This document shows positions 1 through 8,756 of a stretch of 64,000 bases of DNA, piece after piece. Under the pieces are notes generated by a model, which saw nothing but the letters and a program-made list of their open reading frames with translations, did no database searches and was not told where the DNA came from. How positions within the stretch are numbered: the first letter of the stretch is position 1; each line of letters opens with the position of its first letter. The stretch spans positions 62,001 through 126,000 of the forward strand of contig CAYTPV010000002.1 in assembly GCA_964440115.1 (NCBI GenBank), in the 5' to 3' direction. The DNA comes from JAEWWD01 sp964440115. GTDB taxonomy: Bacteria; Bacillota; Clostridia; Christensenellales; CAG-138. The translations under genes were made by a program, and so were the position numbers.

Positions 1-975
1 CAGCCCGTTCTGTTTGATCTTATTGAATATAGCGATGAGCATTTTCTTCTGCCGATTGATGCGGTTCAGGTCGCCCGCGTTTGAGATGCCCTTGCGCACG
101 CGCAGGTAGTCCAGCACGGCCTGGCCGTCCAAGTCCTGTACGCCTTCCGTATATGAGCGGCCCTGCATTTTAAAGTCAATCTCTACGTCAAAGCCCTGCA
201 CGCCGCCAACGGCATCCACCAGCCCCTTCACGGCGTTCATGTCTACCGCGTAATAATACCGCACCGGTATGCCGCCCAGCATCCAGCTTGCCGCTTCGCA
301 GACTTTCTTGAATCCGCTCATGGAATAGTTATTGTCCTCCGTGGGCCAGCCGCCGCCGCAGTCGATGGACGCGTTCAGCTTATATATGCCGTCCACACCG
401 GGAACGTTGGCATAGGTGTCGCGTGGGAGCGATATCATGTTGACCGCGCCCGTCGCCTTGTTAACGGACAGCACGATCATCACGTCGGAATGGAACGCTT
501 TCTTGCCGCCCCACGTGTCGCGTTCCACCGAATGGTCCACGCCAATTAGCAGGATGTTGATGGTATCCTTTAAAAAGCTGGTGTCAGACTGCGCCAGCAG
601 CGCTTCATACGGATCGAGGGTGGGGCCGGGCGTTGCCGAACCCGTCAGATTGTCGGTGGCAACTGGCGCCACAGTCTGGGTCGGCGGCGCGGCGATCTGG
701 TCCGCCACTTTGTTGAACTGCGCCATCGGATCGTTCCAGATGGAATATGCGTATGCGCCTACACCGACAAGTATCAGCACCAGTGCGCCCACAATGCTTA
801 AGATGATGATTTTTTTATTGCTCCAGCCCTTTTTTTTGCGGGGCGGGATGCCGTCTTCCTCAAGCTGATCCTGATCGCTCACGTCGTTATCCGAATCCCC
901 TCCGGGGATGTCTGTGTGTTGATCCTGCGCGGTATCCAGCGCCTGATAGTCATTTCCCCTGAACTTTTTTTTCAT
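1..975 (-). CDS. LytR-CpsA-Psr (LCP) family protein, 3' end outside window
   Basis: Open from an ATG at 975 to the window edge (325 codons), so the C-terminus is missing. The translation has a charged cytoplasmic head (about residues 1-55), one membrane helix (about 56-77), a Thr/Pro-rich linker and, from about residue 138, an LCP domain recognisable by INILLIGVDH, HSDVMIVLSVN, MISLPRDTY, KLNASIDCGGG and DYLRVRKG with its conserved arginines. LCP proteins move undecaprenyl-phosphate-linked glycopolymers such as teichoic acid or capsule onto peptidoglycan outside the cell. The family assignment is firm; which polymer it handles cannot be read from the sequence. It is divergent from the remnant gene at 1139. 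Confidence 0.9.
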   Translation of the reverse strand, partial: MKKKFRGNDYQALDTAQDQHTDIPGGDSDNDVSDQDQLEEDGIPPRKKKGWSNKKIIILSIVGALVLILVGVGAYAYSIWNDPMAQFNKVADQIAAPPTQTVAPVATDNLTGSATPGPTLDPYEALLAQSDTSFLKDTINILLIGVDHSVERDTWGGKKAFHSDVMIVLSVNKATGAVNMISLPRDTYANVPGVDGIYKLNASIDCGGGWPTEDNNYSMSGFKKVCEAASWMLGGIPVRYYYAVDMNAVKGLVDAVGGVQGFDVEIDFKMQGRSYTEGVQDLDGQAVLDYLRVRKGISNAGDLNRINRQKKMLIAIFNKIKQNGL

Positions 976-1138
976 TTGTCCATCGCTCTTTCTCTCAGTG
1001 TTTAATGATTAATCCGGACAGACGTCGCGGTTAATGTCATACAAACGCTATTATAATATAATACAGGCATTGACAGAGTACTAATACTTTTGTTCTCTTT
1101 CAACATAAAAGTTTACACTTTCATTATTATTTGAAGGC

Positions 1139-1333
1139 TGGGATCAGACCATATTGCAGGCCTTGATATATAAGATCATCAATAGTACTGAACAACAGAT
1201 TGTTGACATAATTTCGGGCGAATATCAGAAATGGATTGAAGACTATGATGTATTTATGAAACAGGTGTACCAGTTATCGGATGAAATTACATATGGGATA
1301 CTCCGGCAATTTCCAGCCAGTTCAGAGTACTAG
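1139..1333 (+). pseudogene. 3' remnant of a homologue of the hypothetical gene at 18966
   Basis: Reading from TGG at 1139 to TAG at 1331-1333 gives 64 codons with no plausible start. The residues match the C-terminal third of the protein at 18966-19529 in order: WDQTILQALIYKI against WDMAEWQGLLYDH, then STEQQIVDIISG against MTEHEAAQILSD, and the ending DEITYGILRQFPA against DTMAYGIMRQFPN. Upstream sequence is AT-rich and does not continue the frame, so this is a truncated gene. It is followed 58 bases later by a strong GC hairpin, as the intact homologue is. Confidence 0.7.
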
Positions 1334-1390
1334 GAAATATCTGCAAGGATTTTCAATCCCAGATATATTAGGTAATTTGACGATGCGCAA

Positions 1391-1414
1391 CCCCGGCACA
1401 TCACGGTGCCGGGG
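1391..1414. terminator. GC-rich hairpin, probable old terminator
   Basis: Nine-base arms CCCCGGCAC and GTGCCGGGG surround a six-base loop. No T-run follows on either strand, so it is a weak call as an intrinsic terminator. The intact homologue of the upstream remnant has a GC hairpin in the equivalent place (19576-19604), which suggests the two were duplicated together. Confidence 0.4.
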
Positions 1415-1468
1415 CTATCAATGCGGCCGGCCCCCGCGCGGTCCGCTCATCTATATCATCTCAAATGC

Positions 1469-1654
1469 CTATCCCCTTTTGTTCTGAGCCACAATGATGC
1501 CCGAAAGGGCAATCACCGTGATGCCATAAATCAGCAACTCGACATGGAAAAAGGATTTGCCGAAAAATGTCGGGTTGAATTGATCCAGCACCAAAAACGT
1601 CAGGGTTACCAACGAAAGAATAATGCAAATATGCGGTAACAGCTTTTTTATCAT
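1469..1654 (-). CDS. small two-helix membrane protein
   Basis: A 61-residue protein with two hydrophobic stretches (about residues 5-24 and 38-55) and a basic C-terminus (AQNKRG). The start ATG has AAAGGAG nine bases upstream. It lies 12 bases downstream of the phosphodiester glycosidase gene on the same strand and is very likely co-transcribed. Function unknown. The second glycosidase locus (7553) also has a tiny membrane protein beside it at 7372, of unrelated sequence, so a small membrane partner may be a theme of these loci. Confidence 0.65.
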   Translation of the reverse strand: MIKKLLPHICIILSLVTLTFLVLDQFNPTFFGKSFFHVELLIYGITVIALSGIIVAQNKRG

Positions 1655-1666
1655 TTGCGTTCTCCT

Positions 1667-2863
1667 TTATTTATCAGCGATATAGAGTATATCTGTCGTA
1701 CTTCTTCCACCGTTATACGGCTGGTTCACCACATTACCCATAAATGCCATTTCTGATGACTGCCCCCCATCCAGATTGAATGCGGCTGTACACCCAAGGT
1801 CGTAGAAAAGCTGCGACATCTCCGTAAAGGTCATTCCGTCCGAATATCCCGGTTGTCTTCCGTCCACAACCAGGAAGCAGTAATGACCAGGCTCATAATA
1901 CCCGACCGCTGTTCTGGGGTTTTCCTTAAGTAAAGTACTGTTGAATTCCGTCATCGGCTGTCCGTCCTTAAGCAGCATCGGGCCAAAAGTCCATACCTGC
2001 CATGCGCCATTGGCTTTAATTGCATCCATGTCAAGTTGATCGGCTGAATAGGTTTGCATGCTGCCGTCGTAATTCATCACCAACGCATCCGCATAAATCT
2101 GATCCCGATAAAGCTGACCGTTGCGCACCACGGGGCCGTCATTGTCCGCGCAATGGTCCCCATTGATGGCCAGAATCGCATTATTTTCCTTTGCGACGAC
2201 ATTCGTAAATTCACGGGCGCCCATCACATCGGGCTGTTTTGCGAATGCGGTCTTAAAATATTGAATATCTGCAACATAGATGTCCGCAAGATAATATGTC
2301 ACGCTGTCTTTTTGCACCTTATTGATGCTCACATTGATATTTGCATCCTTATATGAAGTCTCGGTTTTCTCCACATTGCCGCTGGTAAACTTGTCTGCAA
2401 ACTTAACACGCCATGAGGCCGCATCAACAGAATCTGTGGGCTGTGGGGTACCTTGAGCTGTCTGTGCTGTGCTGCCAGTTGCGTCGTCCTTACCGTTGGG
2501 CATTTGGTCTTGAGCTGTCTGCGCTGTGCTGTTAGATGCACCATCCTTGCCGGCGGGCATCTGAGCGCCTGTATGACCGGACGGGGTCGGCAAATTGCTC
2601 CCAATTAGTTTGGGTTGCACGACGTAATTGAATATATAGAATACGAGCATTATCAGCGCCGCAATTAAAACATCGACGACAATAAAAGCCACGATATGAG
2701 TTCTGCGCTTAGACTTAGTCTTACGGCCCCCACCGTGACTACTTCTGTTATTGTTTGCGTTAGCGGAAACCCTGTTGATTCTGCTATCGGGTTCATCAAA
2801 AGAATTGTTGAAACCCGACCCTTCATTATAATAACGTGGTTCTCTTCCTTGATCTTTGTTCAT
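1667..2863 (-). CDS. membrane-anchored phosphodiester glycosidase (NAGPA-domain) protein
   Basis: 398 residues: a basic, Asn/Ser-rich cytoplasmic head, a membrane helix at about 56-82, a low-complexity stalk with imperfect repeats (PAGKDGAS.. TAQTAQ / PNGKDDAT.. TAQTAQ, about 100-145), then a NAGPA-type domain. Hallmarks are AINGDH, VVRNGQLYRD, WTFGPMLL, NPRTAVGYYEPGHY, VDGRQPGYSDG, NLDGGQ (363-368) and PYNGGR. NAGPA-domain proteins cleave N-acetylglucosamine-1-phosphodiester or related glycan phosphodiesters, so an extracytoplasmic role on cell-envelope glycans is likely but not shown. A paralogue is at 7553 and broken copies at 16068 and 24008. A 61-residue membrane protein follows 12 bases downstream. 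Confidence 0.85.
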   Translation of the reverse strand: MNKDQGREPRYYNEGSGFNNSFDEPDSRINRVSANANNNRSSHGGGRKTKSKRRTHIVAFIVVDVLIAALIMLVFYIFNYVVQPKLIGSNLPTPSGHTGAQMPAGKDGASNSTAQTAQDQMPNGKDDATGSTAQTAQGTPQPTDSVDAASWRVKFADKFTSGNVEKTETSYKDANINVSINKVQKDSVTYYLADIYVADIQYFKTAFAKQPDVMGAREFTNVVAKENNAILAINGDHCADNDGPVVRNGQLYRDQIYADALVMNYDGSMQTYSADQLDMDAIKANGAWQVWTFGPMLLKDGQPMTEFNSTLLKENPRTAVGYYEPGHYCFLVVDGRQPGYSDGMTFTEMSQLFYDLGCTAAFNLDGGQSSEMAFMGNVVNQPYNGGRSTTDILYIADK

Positions 2864-2971
2864 ATCTATCCATCCATATATTAAATTCTAAATTTGTTCT
2901 AAGCACGCAGCACTAATGCCGCACAATAAGTACACCTTCCAAAGCGTTGGTTGACCAGTAACTAAGATAAC

Positions 2972-3673
2972 TTATAATCCGTCTGACTTTCTTTCGTTTG
3001 ATAGGGAGCAATCGTAGCAGTCTGGGCCTCGTGCTCTTAACTTATTTACGACCGATTTAATTACTGTTATGACAACCGGCAGCAAGGAAATAATAATGAT
3101 CACTGCAAGTGCCATGGGAAAATTATCTTTGACTACAGGAAGAGCCCCAAAATAGAACCCGCCAAGGCAAAGAATCAGAACCCAACTCAATCCACCTATA
3201 AGGTTATATAAGATAAACTGACCATATTCCATTTTTCCGATACCAGCAACGAATGGCGCAAACGTTCTTAGTATTGGAATAAATCGTGTAATTATGATTG
3301 TCTTTCTGCCGTGTCTTTGATAGAAATCTTCTGCTCTTTTTAAGAACTTTTCATTGAAAAAGATTGACTTATCTTTACTGAAAAGCTTTTTCCCTAAAAC
3401 GCGACCGATGCAATAATTTGCCGTATCACCAGATACCGCCGCGAATCCGGCAATGGGAATAATAATTTCAAGTTTCATAATACTTGTGGCTGCCAATAGA
3501 CCTATTGTAAAAAGCAACGAATCTCCTGGTAAGAACGGCGTTACAACCAACCCCGTCTCACAGAAAACAACAACGAATATAATTATATAGCAGGCGATGC
3601 TATTACTCTGTGCAAGAGTTTCTAGGTAGTCACCAATATTAAATAAAATATCGAATATGCTTTTAAGCTCCAT
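2972..3673 (-). CDS. DedA family membrane protein
   Basis: 233 residues, mostly hydrophobic, with the DedA/SNARE-associated pattern: an N-terminal re-entrant region ETGLVVTPFLPGDSLL, then GDTANYCIGRVLG, FYQRHGRKTIIITRFIPILRTFAPFVAG and a C-terminal hairpin of membrane helices. The basic-Pro motif RFIPILRTFAPFVAG is typical. DedA proteins support envelope homeostasis and some translocate undecaprenyl phosphate across the membrane; which lipid is handled here is not known. The glycosyltransferase gene ends 24 bases upstream, so the two probably form an operon concerned with polyprenyl-phosphate-linked sugars. Confidence 0.9.
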   Translation of the reverse strand: MELKSIFDILFNIGDYLETLAQSNSIACYIIIFVVVFCETGLVVTPFLPGDSLLFTIGLLAATSIMKLEIIIPIAGFAAVSGDTANYCIGRVLGKKLFSKDKSIFFNEKFLKRAEDFYQRHGRKTIIITRFIPILRTFAPFVAGIGKMEYGQFILYNLIGGLSWVLILCLGGFYFGALPVVKDNFPMALAVIIIISLLPVVITVIKSVVNKLRARGPDCYDCSLSNERKSDGL

Positions 3674-3697
3674 TGTATCCTGCCCTGTTTTTAGTTA

Positions 3698-4747
3698 TTA
3701 TCTCAGCTTTTCATGGACGGAGTTCTCCGCCGTCGGATTTGCAGCGGCATGGTTAAAAACGATCTTTTTCTGCACCAAATAGTTCACGGTAAATAGCAAA
3801 GTATCAAGAATAGCTTTTGCGAAAATACTGTTTATTGCAAGGGAAGACAATAAGCCGGTCCCCAATGCACCAGCTGCCATGGAAAATCCGGCAAGTAAAG
3901 CATAGGCCATTGCACTTTTTGCAGAAGGTCTCGCCTGAAACACCATACGACGGTTCATCTGGTAATTCACGCAGGCACTGAATACTCTTGCAATAGCATA
4001 GCTCCATGCAGGCAGGAATATTTTGATCAATAGGCAATAAAGGCCGTAATCCAGTATGGCACACATAAGCGATATGAACGTATACCTGAACAACTGAACA
4101 AATACGCGCAATCCATCTCTGAGGGGGTGAAAATGAGAGGTACGGTTGCCGTCAAGGTATATCGTCTGAATAGGTATCTCAACTAAGAAAATATCCCATT
4201 TTTTAAACGCCAGCAACATATTCATCTCGTATTCGTACCGATCTCCTACGACTGTCAACATCTTCTCAATCAGATTTGCCGGAATACCTCTCAGCCCCGT
4301 CTGCGTATCTGATATATTCAGTCCTGTGAGCAGACGGAAAACCGAGCGGGTTACAGTATTACCGAAGCGAGACCGAAACGGCATTTGCGAGACGTCCCTC
4401 ACACCAAGAAGAGCCACGTCGGTATACTGTCCCAATGCCGAAGCGATCATCAGAATATCTTCCACGCTGTGCTGTCCATCCGCGTCCGCCGTAACGACAT
4501 GCGAATTCTCTCCGCTTTTGTGCAAAAATTCGAATGCGGTCTTTAAGGCAGCACCCTTCCCGCGGTTTTGTGCATGGTGGAGCACGACGGCTCCCATGTC
4601 CTCGACAGCTTGGAATATTTCGGTATATGCGTCGCCACTCCCGTCGTCTACAACCAATACTGGTATTCTGCCGATCAATGCTTGAACCAATGTTTCTATT
4701 TTTTTATCCGGTTCGTACGCGGGAATGACGACCGTTGTCTTTTGCAT
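3698..4747 (-). CDS. family 2 glycosyltransferase fused to GtrA membrane domain
   Basis: 349 residues from the ATG at 4747, chosen because AAGGAGG lies six bases upstream; the frame is open 35 codons further but without a ribosome site. The N-terminal two-thirds is a GT2/dolichyl-phosphate-mannose-synthase-like domain: VVIPAYEP, VVDDGSG (32-38), NRGKGAALKTAF, the metal-binding DADGQ (88-92), and SDTQTGLRGIP. The last 120 residues are a GtrA-like four-helix membrane domain (LCAILDYGLYCLL, NYQMNRRMVFQ, NYLVQKKIVFN). Such fusions transfer a sugar from a nucleotide donor to a polyprenyl phosphate and help flip it. The DedA gene follows at once. Confidence 0.88.
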   Translation of the reverse strand: MQKTTVVIPAYEPDKKIETLVQALIGRIPVLVVDDGSGDAYTEIFQAVEDMGAVVLHHAQNRGKGAALKTAFEFLHKSGENSHVVTADADGQHSVEDILMIASALGQYTDVALLGVRDVSQMPFRSRFGNTVTRSVFRLLTGLNISDTQTGLRGIPANLIEKMLTVVGDRYEYEMNMLLAFKKWDIFLVEIPIQTIYLDGNRTSHFHPLRDGLRVFVQLFRYTFISLMCAILDYGLYCLLIKIFLPAWSYAIARVFSACVNYQMNRRMVFQARPSAKSAMAYALLAGFSMAAGALGTGLLSSLAINSIFAKAILDTLLFTVNYLVQKKIVFNHAAANPTAENSVHEKLR

Positions 4748-4901
4748 AACATCCTCCTTCGCCACGTGATTATTGTAGGCTCGGAGGATTAGAGGAACAT
4801 GAGAAGATGATAAGAACACAACTACAAAGGTGTCACGTCCAGTTTGGCCCATGGTAAGCGAAAACCTGCCACGGGTCGAATCATCAGTTTGATACTAAAT
4901 C

Positions 4902-6293
4902 TTATTCGGGATTCAAAGCATTGCTCTGGTTGGGGAACAGGACGGTAATACACGTGCCTTGGTTGGGGGAGCTTTTTGCGCTAATTTGTGCGCCGTGTAT
5001 ATCGGCAATAGCTGAAGCAATGGACATTCCCAACCCCGCGCTCCCGTCTATGCGGCTCCTTGCTTTATCCGCACGATAAAATCGCTCAAATATATGTTCC
5101 AGTTGCTCAGGCTCCATGCCTATCCCGGTATCCGTAACTGAAAGCTTGACTCCGCCTTCAGCTTTATTTACAGAAAGCGTTATACTGCCTCCCTGTGGTG
5201 TAAATTTTCTACTGTTGTCCATCACCGCAAGAAGAAGTTGCTTAATCATTGTCCTGTCGCCGAATACCGTAATATCAGGTTCTGCTTCAACAAAATAATG
5301 ATGTCCATCGTCCAATGAGGATTGTTCCGCGATAAGTTCTCGTATTAAGATTTCAGCCTGAAAAGGAGCCTTGTTTACGTCAAGTTTTTCCCGCTCGCCT
5401 CGGGCCAGAAACAGAAGATTCTCGACAAGCTTGTGCATGTACTCCGTCTGCTTGGAAATCACAGCGATTCCTTCCTGCAAGACTTTTTTATCGTCTTTCC
5501 CCCAGCGCTGCATAATGTCCGTATAACCGCGAATAACGGCTAGGGGTGTGCGCAATTCATGTGAGGCATCAGCCGTAAACCGGCTTTGCTGGTTGAATGC
5601 GTCTTCAACACGCGCCAGCATTCTATTGATCGTCATTGCAAGCCGCCTGAGTTCATCGTCCGGCTCGGGCTCCGGCAGACGCTTTTTTAAGTGACAGCTG
5701 TCAATCTTGCCCGCTTCAGTAATCATGCTGTCTATGGGCGCAAGCATCTTTCGGCTGACATAGCGACCCACAAATGCAGCGGCCACAATGCCTATGCCGT
5801 TTGCGCCAAGCAGCAATAGACTTAGCAGTTTGATATAACTGACTTCATTTACCGGATTACTTACTAAAAGGATGGATCCACGATGCGTGTCTCCATCATA
5901 AAGACTGCTTCGATAGCTCATGAGAATTCCATACTTTTTTGTATAAACGGTGTATACTTTGTCCAATTCATGGGGTAGCTCCGATTCTTCCATAGGAAAG
6001 TTATACAGTTTATTTACAATGACGCCTTCTGAGGAGTAAACGATCATGTTTAGGTTCAGGTCATATGCCTGCTCCATCAAAAGGTTAGGATCCGTAATGG
6101 AATCATCCTCTGCAAGTTCCTCCAGGATATGATTCCCTACGATGGACATTGTGTGATGCAGATACTCGCGTTTATCGCCAAATAGTGTCTGACAGGTGCA
6201 GAATAACACTCCTACGCTGAGCAGGAAGAATATGATTCCGAAAAGTGCTGCATATAAAAGCGACAGCTTATTTGAAAGCTTTTGGTGCTTCAT
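4902..6293 (-). CDS. sensor histidine kinase (HAMP-HisKA-HATPase)
   Basis: 463 residues from the ATG at 6293, which overlaps the response-regulator stop as ATGA; the frame extends upstream without a better start. Order of parts: membrane helix, about 130-residue external sensor domain, second helix, HAMP, HisKA box DASHELRTPLAVIRG with the phospho-acceptor His, N box DNSRKF, G boxes DTGIGM and GLGMSI. It should autophosphorylate and pass phosphate to the regulator at 6290. The signal cannot be inferred; the neighbours (glycosyltransferase, DedA) suggest an envelope cue. Confidence 0.92.
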   Translation of the reverse strand: MKHQKLSNKLSLLYAALFGIIFFLLSVGVLFCTCQTLFGDKREYLHHTMSIVGNHILEELAEDDSITDPNLLMEQAYDLNLNMIVYSSEGVIVNKLYNFPMEESELPHELDKVYTVYTKKYGILMSYRSSLYDGDTHRGSILLVSNPVNEVSYIKLLSLLLLGANGIGIVAAAFVGRYVSRKMLAPIDSMITEAGKIDSCHLKKRLPEPEPDDELRRLAMTINRMLARVEDAFNQQSRFTADASHELRTPLAVIRGYTDIMQRWGKDDKKVLQEGIAVISKQTEYMHKLVENLLFLARGEREKLDVNKAPFQAEILIRELIAEQSSLDDGHHYFVEAEPDITVFGDRTMIKQLLLAVMDNSRKFTPQGGSITLSVNKAEGGVKLSVTDTGIGMEPEQLEHIFERFYRADKARSRIDGSAGLGMSIASAIADIHGAQISAKSSPNQGTCITVLFPNQSNALNPE

Positions 6294-6955
6294 TTTGTTC
6301 CTCTCAAAACGTAGCCAATACCACGGATCGTTTCGATATGCTGGTGTGAAAAACATTTGTTTACCTTTACGCGGACATACCTCACATATACATCCACGAT
6401 ATTGCTGTCGCCGAAGTACTCATACCCCCATACCTCTTTTAGCAGTTGTTCTCTGGTCAGGACAATATCATGGTTGCGCATGAAATAGGCCAACAGATCG
6501 TATTCCTTATTGGTCAACTGCAATTCCACACCACCACGCGCGATGCGGTGAGATAAAGGAGAATGGATCAGGTCGCACACCCTCATTTCCGGCGGCATTT
6601 GTTCCGAACGTGTAAGTACGCGGATGCGTGCAAGAAGTTCTTCGATATGGAAAGGTTTTGTTATGTAGTCATTTGCTCCTGTATCAAGCCATGTTACCTT
6701 ATCCATTACCGCATCCCGGGCCGTGAGTAATATGACAGGAACAGGTTTAACCTGCCGCAATCGGCGCAGCACTTCAATGCCGTTTAGGCCGGGCAGCATT
6801 ACGTCAAGCAGTATAATGCCGTACTCCCGCTCAAGCGCCATGTTGAGGCCGTCGCATCCATTATACGCACATTCCGTCTCATAACCTTCATGCTGAAGCT
6901 CCAATTCAAGGAAACGAACGATATCCTTTTCATCTTCAATGATGAGAATGCGCAT
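6290..6955 (-). CDS. OmpR/PhoB-type response regulator
   Basis: 221 residues from the ATG at 6955, preceded by GGAGGGAG; an upstream ATG in frame lacks such a site. The receiver domain shows IIEDE, phospho-acceptor Asp51 in LLDVMLPG, the conserved Thr in LLTAR and Lys in TKPF. The C-terminal half is a winged helix (LTNKEYDLLAYFMRN, VDVYVRYVRVKV, IRGIGYVL). It forms a two-gene operon with the kinase, joined by a 4-base ATGA overlap. Confidence 0.93.
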   Translation of the reverse strand: MRILIIEDEKDIVRFLELELQHEGYETECAYNGCDGLNMALEREYGIILLDVMLPGLNGIEVLRRLRQVKPVPVILLTARDAVMDKVTWLDTGANDYITKPFHIEELLARIRVLTRSEQMPPEMRVCDLIHSPLSHRIARGGVELQLTNKEYDLLAYFMRNHDIVLTREQLLKEVWGYEYFGDSNIVDVYVRYVRVKVNKCFSHQHIETIRGIGYVLRGTK

Positions 6956-7083
6956 GGCCAAGCTCCCTCCATTTCGCCTCATTATATCGCATGCACCTTC
7001 TCCGATTCCATCCGGGCACGCATTTATAATCGAATTCTAATCTCCCACTCATGGCACTACAAGCGCTGGGGGCTATAATTCAG

Positions 7084-7380
7084 GCAATTCGGGAAACAAA
7101 GGAGCCCTCAAATGCTAAGGAAACCAAATAGTGCAACAATACGCCATTGCATATCTGGCTCAAGTATTTATTCACACCATTTAACGCATTCAGTTTTGCA
7201 ATCGGCTTCAGCTTGGCTGCGATTGGCGCATATGAGAACCTTCTTGATCTGGGCGTGATCATTCTTAACATCGCAATAGGTGCCGTACAAGAGCTTCGAG
7301 CAAAGAGCATTGTGGACTGACCATAGCTTATAGCGGTAACAACTAAGTTCCAAGCCGTACGAGAGCAGAAGATGGGTATG
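7084..7380 (+). pseudogene. remnant of the N-terminal part of a P-type cation ATPase
   Basis: One frame reads, with stops, RETKEPSNAKETK*CNNTPL, then LKYLFTPFNAFSFAIGF, AYENLLDLGVIILNIAIG, AVQELRAKSIVD and, after two stops, LIAVTTKFQAVREQK. This is the N-terminal actuator/M1-M2 region of a P-type ATPase of the CtpE/YfgQ kind. Three in-frame stops and absence of everything downstream mark it as dead. Its sequence is unlike the intact calcium ATPase at 21193, so it derives from a different pump. Confidence 0.75.
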
Positions 7381-7548
7381 TACAATCACTTAATGAATGA
7401 ACTTCAAAAGCATGATATGCAGCATCTGAAGGTCTTACAACGGCGTAAAGGTAAACGCGGGCACCCCTACAGCGCTCTATTATGGATGCCTGTGCTGATG
7501 ATACTTCTAATAGTTGTTATCTTTATTCTTCTGAAAGTAAGAGGTTAA
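7372..7548 (+). CDS. small single-helix membrane protein upstream of glycosidase
   Basis: 58 codons, ending four bases before the glycosidase start. It has a charged N-terminal half (NELQKHDMQHLKVLQRRKGK) and one hydrophobic helix (about residues 38-53) ending LLKVRG. The frame runs on from the P-type ATPase remnant, so it may be partly built from that remnant; a start at 7372 or 7378 is possible and neither has a strong ribosome site. Tight coupling to the next gene supports translation. Function unknown. Confidence 0.45.
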   Translation: MGMYNHLMNELQKHDMQHLKVLQRRKGKRGHPYSALLWMPVLMILLIVVIFILLKVRG

Positions 7549-7552
7549 TATC

Positions 7553-8533
7553 ATGAAAAATTCAAGCAAAAGAAAGACAGCCCTCCCCGGCTGGGCCATT
7601 GCCGCATTGGGTGTGCTGGCGCTTGGAGTGGCACTTTGCGTATTTGCGTTTTCCCGTAAAATCCCTCCAATTGATGGAAGTGACCCCAAGATGAATATTG
7701 TGAATGTTGAGCCATCCGGGACCGAAGCTGCCGCACAAATTACACCTCCTCAGGCAACCAATTCTGAAAGTGATGCTACCGTGTCGGCGGGCGATTTTTC
7801 TTCTGCATTTCCGACGAAGGATACAGGTGCAGGTGCGGACTATAGCCATCAATCGGACACTGTCCGCGTGGCCGTCAAGGGGTATTCTGTCGATGGTGTT
7901 GCTTATTACGTAGCAGATGTCTGGATCAAAAACATATCCTCGTTCCGCACGGCATTTGCAAAAAAGCAATACGGGCAGGGAATTCACCAAGAGTTCATTA
8001 AAATGGCGCAGGACAACAAGGCTATTGTTGCAATATCTGGCGATTATTACAGTGCGCGCGCGAAAGGTATTGTGGTCAGGAATGGACAGCTATACAGGGA
8101 TATCCCTTTGGAGGATGTATGTGTGCTTTATCAGGATGGTGTCATGGAAACATACACAAAGGATACTTTTAATGTAGACGATGCCATTGCGCGCAAGGCA
8201 TACCAAATATGGAGCTTTGGGCCCCAACTCCTTGAGAAAGGGCAGCCCATGCAGGATTTTAACAGCTCAGTAAAAAGGGCCAATCCAAGATGCGCAATCG
8301 GTTACTATGAGCCCGGGCACTATTGCTTTGTGACCGTAGACGGTCGCCAGCCCGGATACTCGGAAGGCATATCGCTTCAGGCGCTTTCACAGCTATTTTA
8401 CGATTTGGGTTGCAAGGCGGCTTATAACCTTGACGGTGGACAGACCGCCATGATGGCCTATGGCAATCAATTGGTTAACCGTCCTTATAACGGTGGCCGC
8501 GAATCAGGCGATATTATATACATATCCGATTAA
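7553..8533 (+). CDS. membrane-anchored phosphodiester glycosidase (NAGPA-domain) paralogue
   Basis: 326 residues: short basic head, membrane helix about 14-34, Ser/Thr/Pro linker, NAGPA domain with VAISGDY, VVRNGQLYRD, IWSFGPQLL, NPRCAIGYYEPGHY, VDGRQPGYSEG, NLDGGQ (292-297) and PYNGGR. The domain closely resembles the protein at 1667-2863 but the stalk differs. AGAGGT inside the preceding small gene serves as the ribosome site. The last 310 bases recur almost unchanged at 16068-16388. Predicted to act on envelope glycan phosphodiesters outside the membrane; substrate unknown. Confidence 0.85.
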   Translation: MKNSSKRKTALPGWAIAALGVLALGVALCVFAFSRKIPPIDGSDPKMNIVNVEPSGTEAAAQITPPQATNSESDATVSAGDFSSAFPTKDTGAGADYSHQSDTVRVAVKGYSVDGVAYYVADVWIKNISSFRTAFAKKQYGQGIHQEFIKMAQDNKAIVAISGDYYSARAKGIVVRNGQLYRDIPLEDVCVLYQDGVMETYTKDTFNVDDAIARKAYQIWSFGPQLLEKGQPMQDFNSSVKRANPRCAIGYYEPGHYCFVTVDGRQPGYSEGISLQALSQLFYDLGCKAAYNLDGGQTAMMAYGNQLVNRPYNGGRESGDIIYISD

Positions 8534-8648
8534 CTGCGGCAATAAGCGGTTGTATTTTGCATTTTTTTTTGTTGGACAGGGTGAACCCCGCCCTGTGTTT
8601 TCTATTGAAGGTCCCCATCGCAATCTTGCTGAATTTGAGGGTATACCT

Positions 8649-8696
8649 AAAAAGGCTAACGCCAGACACACGAGCTGTCTGACGTTAGCCTTTTGT
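8649..8696. terminator. bidirectional intrinsic terminator
   Basis: Long hairpin with arms AAAAGGCTAACGCCAGACA and TGTCTGACGTTAGCCTTTT (one bulged base), flanked by A-rich sequence on the left and TTTTGTTT on the right. It sits between the converging glycosidase (plus) and lipoprotein (minus) genes and can end both transcripts. Confidence 0.85.
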
Positions 8697-8756
8697 TTAA
8701 GAAGAGAGTTCAAAAATGAATTCTTCCTTGCATCTCTTCAATCCAACGCTGTCCTT

